From: an uncultured Oscillospiraceae bacterium
GTDB lineage: Bacteria > Bacillota > Clostridia > Oscillospirales > Ruminococcaceae
Length of the DNA stretch: 64,000 nucleotides
NCBI GenBank assembly: GCA_910588145.1
Contig: CAJUPO010000005.1
Location: forward strand, 1 to 64,000
Direction: 5' to 3'
In this document: positions 24,654 through 34,024 of the stretch, piece after piece
Numbering within the stretch: position 1 is the stretch's first letter
Layout of the letters: each line of letters begins with the position of its first letter
Translations under genes and position numbers: made by a program
The notes under the pieces: generated by a model
Databases searched by the model: none
Told to the model about the DNA's origin: nothing
What the model saw: the letters and a program-made list of their open reading frames with translations, nothing else

Positions 24654-25173
24654 AGCAGAGGAATTTTTAGCTAAGCTTAAAAATATAAAAGGAACTAAAT
24701 TCATTGTTTTACTTGGTATATCCGGAATAGCAGTTATTTTTCTGTCGGACATTCTATGGGGTAAAAAGAATACTGCTGAAAAAAATGTTACTGAAATATC
24801 TTCAGAATCCGGATATGCGGCTTATGTTTCAGAAACTGAAGCACGTCTTGCCGATATGCTTGAAAAAATAGACGGAGTCGGCAAAGCCGAAGTCATGATG
24901 ACTGTCAGCGGTACAGAAGAATACATATACGCTGAAGAAGAGAAATCTGATACAGGCGGCGATCGTGTTTCAAGGGAAAATAAATATGTTGTTATCGGCG
25001 GTAACTCCGGCAAGGAAGCGCTGCTGCGCAAAATTGAGAATCCTGAAATCAGCGGAGTAGTAGTCGTATGTGAGGGAGGTGACAGCAATATTGTCAAGGA
25101 AAAGGTTATAAATGCCGTATCAGCGGCGTTTGATATTTCAACTCATAAGATTTTTGTAGCAAAATCAAAATGA
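24646..25173 (+). CDS. spoIIIAG: Stage III sporulation protein AG
   Basis: A 175-residue protein with one N-terminal membrane helix (residues 18-36) and a soluble ring-forming domain (V-G-K-A-E-V-M-M-T-V-S-G). It begins with TTG 24646 after GAGGTGAGG. SpoIIIAG builds a large oligomeric ring in the intermembrane space during sporulation. Confidence 0.94.
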   Translation: MSKAEEFLAKLKNIKGTKFIVLLGISGIAVIFLSDILWGKKNTAEKNVTEISSESGYAAYVSETEARLADMLEKIDGVGKAEVMMTVSGTEEYIYAEEEKSDTGGDRVSRENKYVVIGGNSGKEALLRKIENPEISGVVVVCEGGDSNIVKEKVINAVSAAFDISTHKIFVAKSK

Positions 25174-25192
25174 AATAAAGGAGAGATTTTTT

Positions 25193-25816
25193 ATGAAAAA
25201 GCCATCACTTATAATCGGAAAGAAGCATATTATTCTTACTTGCCTGACCCTTATGCTGGGAATTGCAGTTTATGTTAATTATGCAGTTACTGACAGCGGA
25301 ACAAAATTGAAAAAAGCAGATAATTCTATTTCAGTCAGCGGTAATGTAAAAGACGTAAACGCTAAAAAAGCAGACGACAGCAAATCATCAGATGATAAGG
25401 ATTCAAAGGATGTTGAAGCTGAAGCAGAGAATTATGGTGAAAGTAAATTTGTCAGCGGTGAAAATACTGAAGATTTTTTTGCCCAGGCTCGCCTTGAAAA
25501 AATGGAGAATCGAGATGAAGCGGTTCAGACGCTTCAGGCTATTATGGGCGGAGGAGATATAACTAATGATGAAATGGTTACAAATGCTCTTGAAGCCGTA
25601 GAGGTATCAAAACTTATTGAAAGCGAGGGAAATATTGAATCCCTTATCAAAGCTCAGGGTATTCAGGAATGCGTAGTTTACCTTGACGGCGAAAGCGCTA
25701 AGGTAGTTGTTAAGACTGAAGGACTTGATAAGGCTCAGGCAGCTGCTATTAAGGATATTATTCTCGGCGAAGTAACAATTCCGGCTGAAAATATACGGAT
25801 ATTTGAAGTAAAATAA
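25193..25816 (+). CDS. spoIIIAH: Stage III sporulation protein AH
   Basis: A 207-residue protein with one N-terminal membrane helix, a Lys/Asp/Ser-rich linker and a C-terminal ring-building domain (residues 90-207), which docks onto forespore SpoIIQ. AAGGAGAG lies 8 nt before ATG 25193. It is the last gene of the operon. Confidence 0.94.
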   Translation: MKKPSLIIGKKHIILTCLTLMLGIAVYVNYAVTDSGTKLKKADNSISVSGNVKDVNAKKADDSKSSDDKDSKDVEAEAENYGESKFVSGENTEDFFAQARLEKMENRDEAVQTLQAIMGGGDITNDEMVTNALEAVEVSKLIESEGNIESLIKAQGIQECVVYLDGESAKVVVKTEGLDKAQAAAIKDIILGEVTIPAENIRIFEVK

Positions 25817-25847
25817 TTTAATATTGAAAATTATATGAAATAGTGAC

Positions 25848-25875
25848 TTGTTTATTCTGAAATTTGTGGTATAAT
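25848..25875 (+). promoter_or_regulatory. Probable promoter of the asp23-nusB operon
   Basis: TTGTTT at 25848-25853, a 16-bp spacer and TATAAT at 25870-25875 (preceded by TGG, a partial extended -10). A GC-richer inverted repeat follows at about 25893-25927 in the leader. Confidence 0.55.
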
Positions 25876-25985
25876 GTATATATGGATTTTTGCAGACAGA
25901 CGGAAATATAAAGTTTCCGCTGTCTGTACTCCCAACCGGAGAAATCGTCGAAAACGGTTTATTTATACGGAAAGGAATGAGATAC

Positions 25986-26306
25986 TTGGAAAATAATGAA
26001 AATATATGCACAGGATTTATTAAAATTTCAGAAAATGTACTTATTGAAATTGCAGAAAATGCTGTAAATGAAATTGAGGGAATTACTATTCCGGATAAAA
26101 AATATAATATTTCCATTGAAATAAAAGGCGGAGTAGCAGAAGTTACAGTGCCTGTTATTATTGAATATGGTTTCAGAACAGCTCAGTGTACTGAACTGGT
26201 TCAGAGCAGTATTAAGAAAAGCATTCAGGATATGACTGGCGTTGCTGTATCTAAAGTCAATGTTCTGGTTAAAAGGCTGTCTGAGAAAAAGTATGGCGAA
26301 TGCTAA
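25986..26306 (+). CDS. Asp23/Gls24 family protein (YqhY-like)
   Basis: The product has the Asp23 pattern: G-F-I-K-I-S-E-N-V-L-I-E-I-A, then a V-x-V-P-V-I-I-E-Y-G strand, then V-Q-S-S-I-K-K-S-I-Q-D-M-T-G and V-N-V-L-V. AAAGGA at 25971-25976 supports TTG 25986 (106 residues, M-E-N-N-E-N); an ATG at 25977 and a longer frame from 25890 are less likely because the latter crosses the leader hairpin. In Bacillus the homologue yqhY lies between accBC and nusB and affects fatty-acid synthesis. Here it precedes nusB by 17 bp. Confidence 0.85.
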   Translation: MENNENICTGFIKISENVLIEIAENAVNEIEGITIPDKKYNISIEIKGGVAEVTVPVIIEYGFRTAQCTELVQSSIKKSIQDMTGVAVSKVNVLVKRLSEKKYGEC

Positions 26307-26323
26307 GCAGAATGGAGATTTAT

Positions 26324-26746
26324 ATGACAAGACGTGAAATAAGGGATAGTGCATTTAAAATTATTTATGAGAAGCTTTTAAGAGATGATTCTCTTGAAGA
26401 TTTGTATGAAATGGCTGAAGAAGTTGAAGAAATTACATTAAATGAAAAGGTAAAGGAAATTGTTGAAGGCGTTACCGAGCATTCTTGTGAGCTCGATGAT
26501 ATAATCAGCAATTTCAGTAAGACAAGAGGATTTTCAAGAATTGCTAAAATTAACATTGCGATTCTTAGGATCGCAGTATACGAAATTCTTTATGATGATA
26601 AAACTCCGGTAAATGCGGCAATTAATGAGGCTGTACTTCTGTCAGAAACATATTCCTTTAAAGAGGATACAAGCTTTGTTAACGGAGTTTTAAGTGCGTT
26701 TGAAAAAACGCTTCCAAAGTTAGAGGAGACTCCGGAACATGCCTGA
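26324..26746 (+). CDS. nusB: Transcription antitermination factor NusB
   Basis: A 140-residue helical protein with the NusB signature T-P-V-N-A-A-I-N-E-A-V and F-V-N-G-V-L-S-A, the normal size. It binds boxA RNA with NusE (S10) during rRNA transcription. TGGAG lies 6 nt before ATG 26324; a longer in-frame start at 26300 overlaps the previous gene and is less likely. It overlaps the next gene by 8 bp. Confidence 0.95.
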   Translation: MTRREIRDSAFKIIYEKLLRDDSLEDLYEMAEEVEEITLNEKVKEIVEGVTEHSCELDDIISNFSKTRGFSRIAKINIAILRIAVYEILYDDKTPVNAAINEAVLLSETYSFKEDTSFVNGVLSAFEKTLPKLEETPEHA

Positions 26747-27680
26747 GTTTCTTGGATTGGACACAAGTAATTATACAACCTCAGCGGCAGTTTATGACAG
26801 TGATACCGGAAAAGTAAAACATAAAAGAAAGCTTTTGCCGGTAAAGGCAGGACAAGCTGGTTTAAGACAAAGTGATGCTTTGTTTCATCATGTAAATCAG
26901 TTATCTGAAGTATCATGCGGTTTAATTTCAGAACTGAGAGCACTAAAAGGTATTGGAGTTTCTGCATTTCCAAGATTTGCAGAAGGGTCTTATATGCCGT
27001 GCTTTCTTGCCGGTAAAACAGCCGGAGAACTTCTGAGCGCTATGAGCGGTGCTGATTTATTTTATACTTCCCATCAGACAGGACATATTATGGCTGCGCT
27101 TTACTCATGCGGAAACAGTGATCTTATGAATCATGATTTCATAGCGTTTCATGTAAGCGGCGGAACAACCGAATGTCTTTACTGTCAGCCGGATGATGAG
27201 AAGATAATAAATGCGCAATTGTTTTCTTCATCTCTTGATCTTAAAGCCGGACAGGCAGTTGACAGAGTAGGTCTGATGTTGGGTCTTGATTTTCCATGCG
27301 GTGCGGAACTGGAAAAGCTTGCAGAAAAAAGCGGCAGCGAATTTAAAATAAAGCCGTCTATGAGAGGGAAGGACTGTTCTCTGTCCGGTCTTGAGAATAT
27401 GTGCAAAAAAATGAATGAAAATGGAGCAGAAGCGTGTGATACCGCAAAATTCTGTCTTTCGTTTATCGGGGAAACGCTTTTAAAAATGACGGATGAAGCA
27501 ATAAAAGCATTAGGTAATATTCCGGTTGTTTTTGCCGGAGGAGTTATGTCAGATATTTTAATCAGGGACATAATCAGAAAAAAGTATAATGCATATTTTG
27601 CAGAACCTGAATACTCTTGTGATAACGCAGTGGGTACTGCTTTAATTGCAGCGGAAAAATACAGAAGGCAGAATTTATAA
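26739..27680 (+). CDS. Kae1/TsaD-like protein (peptidase M22 family)
   Basis: A 313-residue ASKHA-fold protein: L-G-L-D-T-S-N-Y-T-T-S, S-H-Q-T-G-H, H-V-S-G-G-T-T-E and V-F-A-G-G-V-M. It is related to TsaD, which makes the t6A tRNA modification, but has lost parts of the TsaD consensus. In clostridia this paralogue regularly sits between nusB and xseA, so it is probably a distinct orthologous group rather than TsaD itself. Function unknown. It overlaps nusB by 8 bp. Confidence 0.85.
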   Translation: MPEFLGLDTSNYTTSAAVYDSDTGKVKHKRKLLPVKAGQAGLRQSDALFHHVNQLSEVSCGLISELRALKGIGVSAFPRFAEGSYMPCFLAGKTAGELLSAMSGADLFYTSHQTGHIMAALYSCGNSDLMNHDFIAFHVSGGTTECLYCQPDDEKIINAQLFSSSLDLKAGQAVDRVGLMLGLDFPCGAELEKLAEKSGSEFKIKPSMRGKDCSLSGLENMCKKMNENGAEACDTAKFCLSFIGETLLKMTDEAIKALGNIPVVFAGGVMSDILIRDIIRKKYNAYFAEPEYSCDNAVGTALIAAEKYRRQNL

Positions 27681-27681
27681 T

Positions 27682-28884
27682 ATGGTAGTTTTATCAGTAT
27701 CTCAGCTTAATAAGTATATTTCTTTTAAAATAAAGGAAGACAAAAAACTTCAGGGAGTAATGATAAAGGGAGAAATATCAAATTTTACGGCACATCGTTC
27801 CGGTCATTTTTATTTTACTCTTAAAGACGGAGAAAGTACAGTAAAAGCCGTAATGTTCAGGAGTATGGCTTCCAGAGTGAAATTTACTCCGGAAAACGGA
27901 ATGAATGTTATTGTTCTTGGAAGCGTTTCGGTTTTCGAAAGAGACGGTATATATCAGATTTATGCAGCAGACATTCAGCCTGACGGCGCAGGGGCAGTGC
28001 ATATAGCCATTGAACAGCTAAAGGAAAAACTTAGACTTGCAGGAATATTTGATATAAGCCATAAAAGGGCATTGCCGTATATGCCTGAAAAAATCGGTGT
28101 GGTTACTTCCGGCAGCGGGGCTGCGCTCCAGGATATTATTAATATTTTATCAAGACGTTATCCTATTGGCGAGCTTAATATATTTCCGGTACAGGTACAG
28201 GGAATCGGTGCAGAAGATGAAATTTGCCGAGGCATAAAAAATGCCGAGGATTCTGACTGTGATGTTATTATAACCGGAAGAGGCGGGGGTTCTGTTGAAG
28301 ATTTAAGCGCATTCAATTCTGAAAAGGTTGTTATGTCAGTATATAACTGTAAAGTTCCGGTGGTTTCGGCTGTCGGACATGAAACAGACTTTACATTAAC
28401 TGATCTTGCGGCAGATATGAGGGCGCCTACACCTTCAGCGGCGGCAGAACTTGTTTCATGTTCAAAGGAACAGCTTATTAATGATATTGATTTTATCAGA
28501 AAAAGACTTGTTTCTGCTTCTTTAAAATATCTGGATTTAAGGCTGAATAATTTAGAGCGTGTAACTGAACGTCTTAACAGGTTTTCTCCTGTTTACAGAT
28601 TAAAACTTGATGAACAGCATTTGAATCAACTTATTAAAAGACTTGAATCGTCTTTCGGTAATATTATTTCCCAAAAGGAGAGAAGATTTATTACCGCTGT
28701 TTCTGGACTTGAAGCAATGAGTCCAATAAAGGTAATGTGCAGGGGATATTCTTTAGTTTATAAAAACGGCAGAATTATTAGCGATAGTTCAGAGCTTAAA
28801 TCAGGCGATGAAGTAGATATAAAGCTTTATAAAGGCAGTATTACAGCGGAAATAAAAGAAAGAACGGTGGAAAATGAAGTTTGA
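27682..28884 (+). CDS. xseA: Exodeoxyribonuclease VII large subunit
   Basis: A 400-residue protein with an N-terminal OB-fold (K-G-E-I-S-N-F, H-F-Y-F-T-L-K-D) and the catalytic segment G-R-G-G-G-S-V-E-D-L, V-G-H-E-T-D-F-T and A-P-T-P-S-A-A. It degrades single-stranded DNA together with XseB. ATG 27682 gives the normal start; an upstream frame start inside the Kae1-like gene does not. It overlaps xseB by 11 bp. Confidence 0.96.
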   Translation: MVVLSVSQLNKYISFKIKEDKKLQGVMIKGEISNFTAHRSGHFYFTLKDGESTVKAVMFRSMASRVKFTPENGMNVIVLGSVSVFERDGIYQIYAADIQPDGAGAVHIAIEQLKEKLRLAGIFDISHKRALPYMPEKIGVVTSGSGAALQDIINILSRRYPIGELNIFPVQVQGIGAEDEICRGIKNAEDSDCDVIITGRGGGSVEDLSAFNSEKVVMSVYNCKVPVVSAVGHETDFTLTDLAADMRAPTPSAAAELVSCSKEQLINDIDFIRKRLVSASLKYLDLRLNNLERVTERLNRFSPVYRLKLDEQHLNQLIKRLESSFGNIISQKERRFITAVSGLEAMSPIKVMCRGYSLVYKNGRIISDSSELKSGDEVDIKLYKGSITAEIKERTVENEV

Positions 28885-29044
28885 GGAAAATATGAAAAAG
28901 CTTGAGGAAATTGTCGGACAGCTTGAAAAAGGTGAAATCGCCCTTGAACAGGCAGTAGAACTTTACAGCCAAGGTATTAAAATATCTGCTGACTGCCGTA
29001 AGGAACTGGAAAACGCTAAATTAAAAATAACTGAGGAAAAATAA
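28874..29044 (+). CDS. xseB: Exodeoxyribonuclease VII small subunit
   Basis: A 56-residue helical protein with the family pattern F-E-E-N-M-K-K-L-E-E-I-V and L-E-Q-A-V-E-L-Y. It is short, at the lower end for the family, ending K-I-T-E-E-K. It starts within the 3' end of xseA (GGTGGA nearby) and is followed by ispA after 18 bp. Confidence 0.93.
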   Translation: MKFEENMKKLEEIVGQLEKGEIALEQAVELYSQGIKISADCRKELENAKLKITEEK

Positions 29045-29062
29045 TTTTGAATGGAGATTTTC

Positions 29063-29953
29063 ATGGATATTAAAGCTGTAAGCAGACTTCAGGAATATGT
29101 TGAATTTATTGAAAACTCTTTGAAAAACTATAGTTTAAGCGATAAGCTGGGTCTACAGAAAAGTGTAGCAGAAGCAATGGACTATTCTCTTGAAGCCGGA
29201 GGAAAAAGAATTAGACCGGTGCTTGTTCTTGAATTCTGCCGAATCTGCGGCGGAGATTATAAAAAAGCTGCTGCACCTGCCTGTGCTCTTGAAATGATAC
29301 ATACATTTTCGCTCATTCATGATGATCTTCCTTGCATGGATGATGACGATCTTAGAAGAGGAAAGCCATCCTGCCATAAAAAATACGGTGAAGCTGCGGC
29401 TGTTCTTGCAGGGGACGCTCTTGCAATACGTCCGTTTCAAATTATTGCAGATGACAAATACCTGAATGATCATATCAAAGTTCGTCTTATTTCTGAGCTT
29501 TCATGTTCATCAGGACCAGAGGGCATGATCGGCGGACAGATAATTGATATGGAAAACGAACAGCGAAGCAGTGTTGACGAAGCAAATCTAAGACAGATGT
29601 ATGCGCTTAAAACAGGAGCGCTTATTAAGACGGCCTGCGTTATGGGCTGCGTGTCTGCAAGTGCTGATGAAGAAAAAATTAAATATGCAGAAGAATATGC
29701 AGAAAATCTCGGTCTTGCTTTTCAGATTATTGATGATATACTTGATGTAACAAGTACTGAAAATGTTTTAGGAAAGCCGGTTGGAAGTGATAATGAAGAA
29801 AATAAAACCACGTTTGTTACACTTTTCGGAATTGAAATGGCAAGGGAAAAAGCAATGGAGTATACTGAAAAAGCTCTAAAAATTGCAGATAAATTTGAAA
29901 ATGGTTATTTTCTGAAAGAACTGACAGAATATCTTCTTGTCAGAAATTACTGA
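29063..29953 (+). CDS. ispA: Farnesyl diphosphate synthase (polyprenyl synthetase)
   Basis: A 296-residue all-helical enzyme with the first Asp-rich motif D-D-L-P-C-M-D-D-D-D-L-R-R-G-K-P, the second D-D-I-L-D, and G-G-K-R-I-R-P near residue 50. It condenses IPP with DMAPP and GPP in the cytoplasm. TGGAG lies 6 nt before ATG 29063; the ATG at 29051 overlaps that site. dxs follows, so precursor supply and chain elongation are in one operon. Confidence 0.95.
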   Translation: MDIKAVSRLQEYVEFIENSLKNYSLSDKLGLQKSVAEAMDYSLEAGGKRIRPVLVLEFCRICGGDYKKAAAPACALEMIHTFSLIHDDLPCMDDDDLRRGKPSCHKKYGEAAAVLAGDALAIRPFQIIADDKYLNDHIKVRLISELSCSSGPEGMIGGQIIDMENEQRSSVDEANLRQMYALKTGALIKTACVMGCVSASADEEKIKYAEEYAENLGLAFQIIDDILDVTSTENVLGKPVGSDNEENKTTFVTLFGIEMAREKAMEYTEKALKIADKFENGYFLKELTEYLLVRNY

Positions 29954-30008
29954 TAAACTTTAAGGAGTTGTAAAGGCATTTCGGTTCTGTACCGTGTGCT
30001 TAATATAT

Positions 30009-31904
30009 ATGAATGATAATAATAATTTTGTCATGCTGGAATGTCTTGATCTTCCAAAGGATCTGAAAAGACTTGATTATAATCAGTGTGAACGGTTATG
30101 CAGTGAAATACGAAAAATTCTTATAGATACCGTGTCAAAAAACGGGGGACATCTCGCTTCAAATCTTGGTGCTGTTGAACTTACAATGGCAATTCACAGA
30201 GTTTTTGCTTCTCCCGATGATAAAATTGTATGGGATGTTGGACATCAGGCTTACACACATAAAATCCTTACCGGACGTTTGGAAAAGTTTTCTACTTTAA
30301 GAAAAGAAAACGGTATTTCAGGTTTTACAAAACCCAGTGAATCAGAGCATGATTCTTTTATAAGCGGGCACAGCAGCACGTCTATCTCCGTTGCATATGG
30401 AATGGCCCAGGCTATGAAGATGAACGGAAGCAGGAATTATGCTGTTGCAGTAATCGGCGACGGTGCGCTGACCGGCGGTATGGCGTATGAGGGAATGAAT
30501 AATGCCGGTAAGTCAGATACCAACCTTATTATAATTCTAAATCATAACGATATGTCTATATCAAAAAATGTAGGTTCTCTTGCAAAATATCTTATGGGAA
30601 TCAGATCCACTCAAAAGTATGTTAAAACTAAAAGGGCAGTGGAGAGAGTATTAAATAATACTCCTGTTTTAGGAAAGCCGGTTGCAAAGGTTCTTAAAAC
30701 ATCAAAGGATACATTTAAGAATACGATTTACAGGAATGCAAAAGATACAACAATTTTTGAAGATCTGGGTTTAATTTATCTTGGTCCTGTTGACGGTCAT
30801 AATCTTGAAGAACTTGAAGAAGCTTTAAAAACTGCAAAAAGCTATCGCAGACCTGTTATTGTCCATGTCAATACAGTTAAGGGTAAGGGCTATGCTCCTG
30901 CTGAAAGCAATCCAGGTGAATTTCATGGTATATCGAGATTTGATATTATGACGGGAAATCCCGAGGTGTCTTCCGATGACTGTTATTCTACTGTATTCGG
31001 GCGTGAGCTTTTAAAGATAGCTAAAAAAGATAATAGAGTATGCGCTGTCACCGCTGCTATGAAATACGGAACAGGACTTCAGTATTTCTCAGGAGAAATC
31101 AAAAATAGGTTTTTTGACGTGGGAATAGCTGAACAGCATGCTATGACTTTTAGCGCTGGTCTTGCAGCAATGGGAAAAATTCCGGTGTTTGCAGTTTATT
31201 CGTCTTTTCTCCAGAGGACGGTTGACCAAATGATTCATGATGTATCAATTGGAAGCTATCATGTTGTTGTTGGTATTGACCGAGCAGGGATTGTAGGTGA
31301 AGACGGAGAAACTCACCAGGGAGTTTTTGATGTTCCTCTTGTTACGGCTATACCTGGAAGTACGGTTTATTCGCCTTCTTGTTATGAAGAATTGAAAATG
31401 TGCCTTGATGAAGGAATTTATAAATGTGATAAGCTTGTTTGCATCAGATATCCCAGAGGCAATGACTGTACAAGCTTTAATAAAGAAAACCTTAATACAT
31501 CGTATACATATACTGTTAAGGAAGATTCTGATGTACTTCTTATCAGTTATGGAAGAATTTACGATGAACTTTACAAGTCCTTTGTATTGCTTAATTCTGA
31601 AGGAATAAAATGCGATATTTTAAAAATAACTAAAATATTTCCCATAGATGAAAATATGGCTGAAAACGCTTTAAAATATAAAAATATAGTTTTTTTTGAG
31701 GAAGGTATCTTAAACGGCGGTATTTCTGAACATTTCTCCTCTGTTCTTTTGGAAAAAGGATATACAGGAAAATATTTTCGTAAAGGTATAAACGGATATA
31801 TTAAACAGGCGGCTGTTAAAAGCTCCCTTAAAAAATATGAACTTGATTGTGATTCTATGACGGAATACGTAAAGTCTGTACTGGAGAAGAATAATGAGAC
31901 TTGA
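30009..31904 (+). CDS. dxs: 1-deoxy-D-xylulose-5-phosphate synthase
   Basis: A thiamine-diphosphate enzyme of about 631 residues that starts the MEP isoprenoid pathway from pyruvate and glyceraldehyde 3-phosphate. Visible motifs: N-G-G-H-L-A-S-N-L-G, D-V-G-H-Q-A-Y, S-G-H-S-S-T-S, the cofactor site G-D-G-A-L-T-G-G-M and the G-I-A-E-Q-H-A catalytic Glu. The start is unclear: GTG 29994, ATG 30009 and ATG 30033 are in frame and none has a good ribosome binding site. The family consensus starts about at 30033. The stop overlaps tlyA by 11 bp. Confidence 0.95.
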   Translation: MNDNNNFVMLECLDLPKDLKRLDYNQCERLCSEIRKILIDTVSKNGGHLASNLGAVELTMAIHRVFASPDDKIVWDVGHQAYTHKILTGRLEKFSTLRKENGISGFTKPSESEHDSFISGHSSTSISVAYGMAQAMKMNGSRNYAVAVIGDGALTGGMAYEGMNNAGKSDTNLIIILNHNDMSISKNVGSLAKYLMGIRSTQKYVKTKRAVERVLNNTPVLGKPVAKVLKTSKDTFKNTIYRNAKDTTIFEDLGLIYLGPVDGHNLEELEEALKTAKSYRRPVIVHVNTVKGKGYAPAESNPGEFHGISRFDIMTGNPEVSSDDCYSTVFGRELLKIAKKDNRVCAVTAAMKYGTGLQYFSGEIKNRFFDVGIAEQHAMTFSAGLAAMGKIPVFAVYSSFLQRTVDQMIHDVSIGSYHVVVGIDRAGIVGEDGETHQGVFDVPLVTAIPGSTVYSPSCYEELKMCLDEGIYKCDKLVCIRYPRGNDCTSFNKENLNTSYTYTVKEDSDVLLISYGRIYDELYKSFVLLNSEGIKCDILKITKIFPIDENMAENALKYKNIVFFEEGILNGGISEHFSSVLLEKGYTGKYFRKGINGYIKQAAVKSSLKKYELDCDSMTEYVKSVLEKNNET

Positions 31905-32697
31905 TTTGTTTATGGTGGAAAAGGGCTTGTCAGAAAGCCGTGAACGAGCGAAAACACTAATAAAAAATAATCAGGTGAAAGTTAATAATAAAATTTGCTC
32001 TAAGCCGTCTGCAAATATAAATGAAACTGATTTAATAGAACTTACAGGAGAAATATTACGGTATGTTGGCCGTGGAGGCTTAAAGCTTGAAAAAATAATC
32101 AATAAGTATGCTATTGATTTGAGCGGTAAAGTATGCATGGACGTAGGAGCGTCAACAGGGGGATTTACCGACTGTATGCTTCAAAACGGCGCTGAAAAGG
32201 TTTATGCGGTAGATGTGGGAAGCGGTCAGCTTGCAAAAAAGCTTGTTGAAGACTCAAGAGTCTTAAATATGGAAAAGACAGATATTCGTAAATTGAAAAA
32301 AGATAGTATTAAAGATAAAATTGATTTTATTTCCGCAGATGTGTCTTTTATTTCCCTTAAGCTCGTATTGCCTTATATTTATGAATTACTTAGCGAATGC
32401 GGACAGGCTGCAGTGCTGATAAAACCGCAGTTTGAGGCAGGCAGACAAAACGTAGGCAAAAATGGTATTGTAAAGTCAAAAAAGGTTCATGAAAGAATAC
32501 TTTATGAAATATCTGAATTTGCCGTCACGATTGGTTTTAAAATCATAGATTTATGCTGCTCGCCTGTTACAGGGGGAGATGGAAATATAGAATATCTGAT
32601 TTATATGGACTGTGAGGTAAATAGAAAATCAGAAGTTTTTGACTTGAAAATGATTGTAGATGATGCATTTGGCAGATTCAGAACCGGAGGAAAATAA
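31894..32697 (+). CDS. tlyA: TlyA family rRNA methyltransferase
   Basis: A 267-residue protein with an N-terminal S4 RNA-binding domain (R-L-D-L-F-M-V-E-K-G, R-E-R-A-K) and an FtsJ-like SAM methyltransferase domain (D-V-G-A-S-T-G-G-F-T-D-C, A-D-V-S-F-I-S). TlyA enzymes 2'-O-methylate rRNA; many are annotated as haemolysins (B. subtilis yqxC). GGAGAAGA precedes ATG 31894. Confidence 0.93.
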   Translation: MRLDLFMVEKGLSESRERAKTLIKNNQVKVNNKICSKPSANINETDLIELTGEILRYVGRGGLKLEKIINKYAIDLSGKVCMDVGASTGGFTDCMLQNGAEKVYAVDVGSGQLAKKLVEDSRVLNMEKTDIRKLKKDSIKDKIDFISADVSFISLKLVLPYIYELLSECGQAAVLIKPQFEAGRQNVGKNGIVKSKKVHERILYEISEFAVTIGFKIIDLCCSPVTGGDGNIEYLIYMDCEVNRKSEVFDLKMIVDDAFGRFRTGGK

Positions 32698-33554
32698 TGA
32701 ATACGGCAGTGTTTCCGAACTTTCAGAAAAAGAATGCTTTAAAATGTGCAAGAGAGGTTTGCGATATTCTGAATAACAGCGGTATTAATGTCTTTATTGA
32801 TGAAAAATATAAGAATGAATTTGCAGATAAGGCCTTTGTAAAATTCGGAAGATTCAGTGAATTTGTTGTCAGCGCTGAGATTATAATTGCTATTGGCGGT
32901 GACGGAACAATTCTGAAATGTGCAAAACAAATTGTTGAATACGGAAGCAATAGCTGTCTTATGGGTATAAATACTGGTCGACTTGGTTTTATGGCGGCTC
33001 TGGAGTACGGTCAGTTGAACCTTCTAGAAAACCTAATCAGCAAAAACTACAGCGTGGTTGAAAGAATGATGATTGAAGCAGAAATTTTTGACGGAAGCGG
33101 TCGTATTATTACAGCCTTGAATGATGTTACTATATCTGGTATGTATTCAAAAATCTGCGATTTTGAAGTTTTCTCCAATAACAGCCGTATAGGAAAATAT
33201 CGTGCCGACGGTGTTGTATTCGGAACTCCTACCGGTTCAACAGCTTATTCACTTTCTGCCGGAGGACCGATAATAGATCCTGAAATGGAATGTATAGAGA
33301 TGGCGCTTATTTGCCCTCACTCCCTTTTTGCAAGACCAATGGTAATTTCAGCCGAAAAGAAAATTACTTTTGTACCATCAAATGATATGAATACTGACGT
33401 TTTTGTATGCGTTGACGGAAATGATCCGGTTAAACTTCAAAAAGGTGTAAAAGTAGAAATAAGACGTTCAGAGCATAAGGTTAAGCTAATAGACATGACC
33501 GGAGATTTGTTTTATAATGCATTAAACAGCAAGCTTATGCAGCCTATAAAATAA
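32697..33554 (+). CDS. nadK: NAD kinase
   Basis: A 285-residue ATP-NAD kinase: I-G-G-D-G-T-I-L-K, N-T-G-R-L-G-F-M-A, and D-G-V-V-F-G-T-P-T-G-S-T-A-Y-S. It makes NADP from NAD in the cytoplasm. The start overlaps the tlyA stop by one base, with GGAGG just before. Normal family length. Confidence 0.95.
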   Translation: MNTAVFPNFQKKNALKCAREVCDILNNSGINVFIDEKYKNEFADKAFVKFGRFSEFVVSAEIIIAIGGDGTILKCAKQIVEYGSNSCLMGINTGRLGFMAALEYGQLNLLENLISKNYSVVERMMIEAEIFDGSGRIITALNDVTISGMYSKICDFEVFSNNSRIGKYRADGVVFGTPTGSTAYSLSAGGPIIDPEMECIEMALICPHSLFARPMVISAEKKITFVPSNDMNTDVFVCVDGNDPVKLQKGVKVEIRRSEHKVKLIDMTGDLFYNALNSKLMQPIK

Positions 33555-33574
33555 TTATGGAAGGAGCCTGAAAA

Positions 33575-34024
33575 GTGAAAAATAAAAGACATAATAAAAT
33601 ACTTGACATAATAAAGCTTCAGAATGTGGAAACCCAGGAAATGCTTCAGGAACTTCTTCAGGATTATGGCTTCAAGGTAACTCAGGCAACTGTGTCAAGG
33701 GATATTAAAGAACTAAAGCTTATAAAGAAACTTGATGAAAACGGCGTGTATAAATATGTTTCGCCATTAGACAGCAAGATCAAGCAGAATATATTTATGG
33801 ACACTGTAATGGGTGTTGATTATGCAATGAATACTATCGTTGTCAAGTGCCATACGGGTATGGCGCAGGCGGCTTGTGCTGCTCTTGATTCCATGAATTA
33901 TGATAATATTGTCGGAACATTGGCAGGTGACGATACTATTTTTGTATTAATGAAAACTGAGGCGGATGCTGAAAGGCTCTGCAGAACATTTCATAGAATG
34001 ATCCGGGGGCAGAGCAATGCTTAA
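33575..34024 (+). CDS. argR: Arginine repressor
   Basis: A 149-residue ArgR/AhrC protein. The N-terminal winged helix has T-Q-A-T-V-S-R-D-I-K-E-L, and the C-terminal arginine-binding, trimer-forming domain has A-G-D-D-T-I-F-V. It starts with GTG 33575 after GGAGCC. It overlaps recN by 8 bp, the usual clostridial and Bacillus order. Confidence 0.95.
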   Translation: MKNKRHNKILDIIKLQNVETQEMLQELLQDYGFKVTQATVSRDIKELKLIKKLDENGVYKYVSPLDSKIKQNIFMDTVMGVDYAMNTIVVKCHTGMAQAACAALDSMNYDNIVGTLAGDDTIFVLMKTEADAERLCRTFHRMIRGQSNA

